A DNA stretch of 64,000 bases from Stomorhina lunata (Eukaryota > Arthropoda > Insecta > Diptera > Rhiniidae), in contig OW121743.1 in NCBI GenBank assembly GCA_933228675.1, forward strand, positions 496,001-560,000, given 5' to 3'. Under the pieces are notes generated by a model, which was given only the letters and a program-made list of their open reading frames with translations, did not search any database and was not told where the DNA came from. The translations under genes and the position numbers were made by a program. Shown piece after piece: positions 59,206 to 64,000 of the stretch. Positions within the stretch are counted from its first letter, which is position 1, and every line of letters begins with the position of its first letter.

Positions 59206-61740
59206 ATTTCGATACAAAATATTACATGATATATAAATTGTATCATTTTGTTAGTATATTTAAGTCATTCCTACATATGTATTTATGTTGATTTGTTACG
59301 TTATGATATTTGTGTCTCTTTTTGTAATTGAAAATGATGAAAACAATGTTTAATTATACAAAATCAAGTAATGATTACATCTAAACAAAAAATCAAGCTA
59401 AAATTTATCATATAACATAATCATGGAACTAACGTGATCATAACTTTTAATGTTGCATCCAAAATTGATATGAAAGCTTAACAGTAACATTTTCACGAAA
59501 CGAATTTTTACATTATTTTATACTAATTAAGAATTATTGATTGCTTTAAAATGTAGTTTAAAGCTACATGCATACTTCTACAACATTTTGCACAAATTAC
59601 TTAATAACTTCTTTCAAGTCCTCAAAACTCTTATATCAAATAAATCCTAACGTTTAGTCAACTCATTAAAAAGAAAACAAGAAAAAAGCTTTCCATTTAA
59701 GCCACCTCTATCTTCAGTCAACTCCACCATCATAAAATCAAGTTGCTTAAAAGGACTTCTGGCAAATATCAAAAGTTAAAAGTAGTAGATAGTGGTAGTA
59801 TGAGTAATATGCTTTTAAAATGAACAATTTACTCTATAATTTTCTTCTTCTTAAGTAATAATAAACTCCCTTTCTCTAAAAATATTTTCTCGTTTTTTTG
59901 TTGTTATTGTTGTTAATGTTGCTTTATAAGTAAAAACATTATCAACACTTTATTTGCGAAAGGCAGGAAAAATTTTAACAAACATTTACATATGTATGTA
60001 TTTAGGTATGTATGTATTTGTGTTGTAATATATTGCAGAAAAAATAGGACTAAAAATACCTTGAAATATACAAAAGTTTTTTTTTGTATTGAAATAAAAG
60101 AAAAGTAGTAGCAGCAGCAGCAGTAGAGTAGCAGCAACTTCTTAACAACATTTGTCATTCAGACTTAAATAATTTCAACGGCACGTGCATAATCACAATG
60201 TTGAGATTTGCAACAGCTGACAAAATGTAATGAAAGTCCTGGCTGAAAGGAAGTTTATCATGGCAAGACATATTCACCATAACATGTCCCGGCATATACT
60301 CACTTGCAGTTTGTAGAGAAAAAAAAAAAAAAAAAAAATGTAAAATCTTTCATTTTTCCCAATGCTTTCTTCAAGATACAAAAACCCGGCCTTAGGCCGT
60401 AATGATGTTTTTGCTACTACTTCGTCTTATAAAAGACATCATTAATCATTAGCACAGGAATTGTCATTTATGGCGTTTGGAAAACCTTTTTCTGCTACTT
60501 TCGTTTTTAAAGCCCTACAGATAATTTACACACTCCCCTAGTAAATTGAAAGAATTGTATATTTTTATTTTTTTTTTGTACAAATATCAGACAGTTTTGT
60601 TAAGAATTTGTGACATTTTACGTCAGTTTTTTTTCGTTATTTTATTTTAAATAAGAGGATTGTTTTGCTGTTTTGGGAGACATTTTGACCAGATAAGTTT
60701 GTCATTGTCTAACCCTTGGCATAAATAGATTTTTTATCATTTTTCCAGCAGTCAAAACTCATCACCTCATTATAAATTTTGTTTCTTTTTTTAAAGTGTA
60801 ACTTTTTTTTTACTTTGGTCTGCAAACTTTAAACTCTTAGAGATAAATGTTGTTGATTTCATCACTTGGCTAAAGTTTTCTTCAGTTTCTTATTATTTTC
60901 GAAAATTTCCAAAATTATATACAACCATTTTGGTGGTGCTACTGTACGATTTGAAACAACTTTCACCTCCCCCGAAATTGCTTATTTATTATTCATGAAA
61001 TCTAATATTAACATAAACATTTTTGTGTCATTTTTAACATTTTATTTTTCAAGAAATGTGTAATTTTTGTTGTTGCTCAAGTTTGGTTTATGACTGAGTT
61101 TTTCTTTTTGCTTCCTAACATTTTGCCTTCTAATAATTTTGATCAAATTACATTGCTCTAACCTTTTTTTATTTCTTGGTTACCAAATTTGCTGGCAGAA
61201 CATTTTTGGTAAATTCTGGTACCTTTTTAATAATAAATGTGAGATTAAATAATTTGATATGCTTCTTTACGAATAAATAAAAAAATAATACATTTTTCTT
61301 GAGTCTTGTACGAACGAGTGTTCAGTTGCTTGTCGATATATGGAAGACAATCATATTTTTTTTCGGGGGAATTTTATTATAAAATTTTTTCGCTTTTGTA
61401 TTTTTGTTATGATGAAATACTAAAAATGGTAGCATCAAATGCTAAAAATAAGCCTTAAATTAATGTGTTGTAATTTATAAAACAGTTTTAGGGTTTTATT
61501 TTTGATAAAATTAGCCTTCATTATTCTCAGACATTAGAGCATTTAACTTGTAATTTTTAGAATTTTTTTAAATTAACTTCAAATGACAGAGATTAGGAAA
61601 GAGATTTGTTTAAATTATATTTTAAGATATTTTTATATTCTTTATTGCTTGTATACACATGGAAAACGCTCTATTTTAGCTATTTTGTTTTAGCAGAGAA
61701 ATTTTTTAAAATTAAATGAAATTTCATTTTATTTCATCAT
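59206..61740. other. AT-rich non-coding stretch
   Basis: No supported gene. Contains CAG/GTAGCAGCAGC simple sequence (60105-60140) and an A-run at 60319-60338. The short frames have random composition. Confidence 0.4.
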
Positions 61741-61744
61741 TACA

Positions 61745-61994
61745 AACCCAAATTCAATCCCCAGCCAGACCCACTTGAAAAAAAAAAATAAATTTTCAAA
61801 ATAGCGGCGGTTCACCCCATAACTCAACTAGCCACTGGTAATTGAGTATTAGGGTATATAAAACTTCTCTAAATAATGCATTTGCCGTTCGGAGCCGGAG
61901 TTAAAACATAGGTCCCTTCCAATGAGTCTTAAACTAGAATCGGATGAAGCTCATTGTATGAGAGACAATTGGAATGTTGTATATATATATAATA
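61745..61994 (+). mobile_element. S1 SINE, 5'-truncated copy
   Basis: AATTCAATCCCCAGCCAGAC, GCGGCGGTTCACCCCATAAC, CTAGCCACTGGTAATTGAGT, GCCGTTCGGAGCCGGAGTT and CCAATGAGTCTTAAACTAG follow the body of the SINE at 54198-54639 in the same order. It ends in a short (TA)n tail (61980-61994). The A-box part is missing. Confidence 0.75.
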
Positions 61995-62037
61995 GTTGTT
62001 TTAAAGCGTAAAAATAAAAATTACAAAGAAGCTGAAG

Positions 62038-62333
62038 AAAAATCGCGGCACTCGATATCGATCGAAATGTAAGTTATTTCAGAAATATTTGTGTAGAATA
62101 CTTTTAGGATAATCTAAATAATATATAACATCTAAGGTTCACTGCATTGTAACTTATTTATTAAAAATTCCTTGATAGTAAAAAAATTTCATAATATTTT
62201 GACAAACTAAATATACAATTTTATTAAACTTTTTGCAAAACAAATTATTTCAGAAATCCCTAAGGTATGTTACACAATATTTACTGAAATGTCTGAGTTT
62301 TTGATAGATATCGAATCCGGCGATTGGGCCCCA
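62038..62333. mobile_element. Family C MITE (copy 4)
   Basis: Starts AAAAATCGCGGCACTCGATA followed by TCGATCGAAATG and ends GATAGATATCGAATCCGGCG then ATTGGGCCCC. The interior resembles copy 3 (GGATAATCTAAATAATATAT, CATTGTAAC, GGTATGTTACACAATATT). 296 bp, more diverged than copies 1 and 2. Confidence 0.75.
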
Positions 62334-62402
62334 GTATATAACAGTTTTTTGCATCGGATCTGTGAAATATTTTTGATAATCACTAATAAAGAGGTCTACA
62401 TA

Positions 62403-63356
62403 ACAGTTGTGCTGATAAGTGAGTAACCCGATACATAGATGGGGCCACTTGTATTTAATCCATGTAATTTTTAGTTAGTTAATACCTTCAAGAAATAAAT
62501 GTTTGAATTAGTCTATAAGATAAGATTTTGAGTAAAGCAGCTTTAGCTAGATTGAAAAAAATAAAACTTGAAAACCATTATTCGCACTTTGCGCCCAGAA
62601 AATCAACCTTCATGAAGTTGTTTGCTTTAAAATCTAGAAAGAATCTAAAATCCGAATCTAATCACATCAAAAAATAGATGACCGTAATGCATTCACAGCC
62701 ATCTAATTCATTTGCTATCGCTAGTTATAAGAAACTAAATTCTATCGAATTTAGTATTTTGCTCTTAATATATCAAAGCAATGTCCATGATGGACATATC
62801 AGCATTGAATAATTGGGTATGAAAAAGATCAGTTTAAAGAAGCTCCGAATGAGCTCACAATCGACCAAAATAACAATGACATGATAATTCTGAGCTGTTC
62901 AATAGTAATAAATGCAAATTTTTGCATCAATATTTGACAAAACATAAACATTGCTCATTTTAAACCTAAGTCCAATCGACAGTCTGCAGAGTGGACAGCG
63001 CCTGATGAACCAACTCAAAAGCTTTTAGGGATGCAAAGCTTTGACAATAGTATTTTGAGATCTATTATTTTGGAAATGAAGAAACCATCAAAAGCGACTA
63101 TTATATATCACTAGTTGAAAAAAAAAAACTACTTTTTGATCTAAATTCATGAATTGCGAATTGCTTCTGCATTCTAGACTTTTCCTAGATCTCGCTCCTA
63201 TAGCCTTTTTCCTGTCATTTGATTATCACTGCAAAAAAATTAAGTTATCTGAAACAGAGTTTTTTTTTTTTAAACTAAAGACAAGTTATATTAAAAATAG
63301 TATTACCGCTATATTCATGGCATCCTTCTCAAAGGTAAAAATTTCCTTGCCAACCT
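62403..63356 (+). pseudogene. Mariner-like transposon remnant
   Basis: Left end GTTGTGCTGATAAGTGAGTA then ACATAGATGG; right end, in reverse complement, CTAGGTTGGCAAGGAAATTT: both resemble mariner TIR-type sequence. Coding fragments in order: NELTIDQNN (about 62847), NRQSAEWTAPDEPTQ (about 62975-63020) and ELLLHSRLFLDLAPIAFFL (63158-63215), corresponding to the HELT.DQK, RKxQWxxPDEPxQ and ELLPHPPYSPDLAPxDFFLF blocks of mariner transposases. The central part with the second catalytic Asp is deleted or unreadable, and frames shift between blocks, so it is inactive. Confidence 0.75.
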
Positions 63357-63359
63357 AGA

Positions 63360-64000
63360 ACTTAAAAGTTTTTTGTATAGTTTCCCAATGACATCAAAAA
63401 GGCGTAATGTTTTAATTTTTAATATTTTTACAACATCCCAAACATTTCTTTTGCCTTAGTTTATTTTTAAACAAAATTTTTTTACTTTTCTTTTTTTTTT
63501 GTAAGAAATTTGAAATTATCATAAACTGAATTAAAATCAGAGAATCATTATTCATTTCTTAACACATGTTTTTAAACGTTTTAAAATAAAGGCAAAGAAA
63601 CAGATTATTCTAGCAGTTACGCGCTAGAGTTTTTCTTTAGCTTTTGCCACAAAGTGTTTATGCAAATGAGTCAAATGTGAAAAAGTTCATATAAACAAAT
63701 ATTTAAAATTTTTGTATACGATGTAAAATAATGAAAGCAACAAAAAACAGTTGAAACTTAAATATTTGAATATTGAAAAAGTTTATGATGTTGCAAAAAG
63801 TTACAAAAGCGTTTTTATGCAAATTCTTCTTGATGTTTTGTCTTGTTTTCTTCGACACTTAACAAACGCAACATATTAAATATTTTTCTTCACTTTTTGT
63901 TTTACGCCGAAGAAAAACAAAAATAAAAGAAAATACATAACAATAAAACATATGTTAAGAACAAAAAAAATATTCATACTTAGATATATCTACTCGTACT
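63360..64000. other. AT-rich non-coding end of window
   Basis: No gene, RNA or repeat that I can support. Confidence 0.4.

Overview
The window is AT-rich, intron-rich eukaryotic DNA with GT/AG introns, metazoan polyadenylation signals and a chitin-binding cuticle protein gene, so it comes from an insect. Three things suggest a higher fly, most likely a calyptrate such as a blow fly, flesh fly or house-fly relative: the low-complexity protein style (poly-Asn, Ala/Ser/Thr runs), the intron-borne repeat families, and introns of 5-7 kb or more. The exact species cannot be read from the sequence.

Layout. (1) 1-2322: the 3' end of a plus-strand gene, three exons with matching phases and a stop at 1944-1946, tentatively a relative of the AKAP2-C/MISP family; its last intron carries a 172-bp MITE. 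(2) 2323-7277: intergenic and probably 5'UTR/promoter DNA, with three degenerate repeats. (3) 7278-20576: the first three coding exons of a second plus-strand gene I do not recognise (304 codons read, all phases fit, open at a good donor). Its introns hold MITEs, a broken DDE transposase and nested repeats. (4) 20577-64000: no further exon of that gene could be identified. The only other supported gene is a minus-strand RR-1 cuticle protein (four exons, 38411-39865, 235 residues, TATA box upstream). Because gene 2 is still open at 20576, the cuticle gene is probably nested in one of its introns. The rest is non-coding DNA dominated by repeats.

Repeat landscape. Prominent items are a homogeneous 31-bp satellite (about 51 units, 21305-22907); a foldback pair with 250-280 bp arms (35707-36431) with a third single copy in the cuticle gene's intron; two related dispersed families, here called A (TATACCCTTCACC ends) and B (GTGCCGAATCGTATA ends), sharing a repeated internal core; a four-copy MITE family with GGCCAAATTACGGCATTCGA ends, here called C; two candidate tRNA-derived SINE families, one copy with an exact 11-bp target duplication; a mariner remnant, an older DDE transposase remnant and a non-LTR retrotransposon remnant; and several short TIR hairpins. 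Several elements are nested, which gives a relative order of insertion.

The three genes show no evidence of working in a common pathway. I found no undescribed enzymatic system. The most unusual signals are the palindrome-bearing 31-bp satellite, the foldback element, the A/B core repeat, and an orphan TATA box followed by a signal-peptide-like mini-ORF at 23326-23463. Family names A-E and S1/S2 are labels for this report only.
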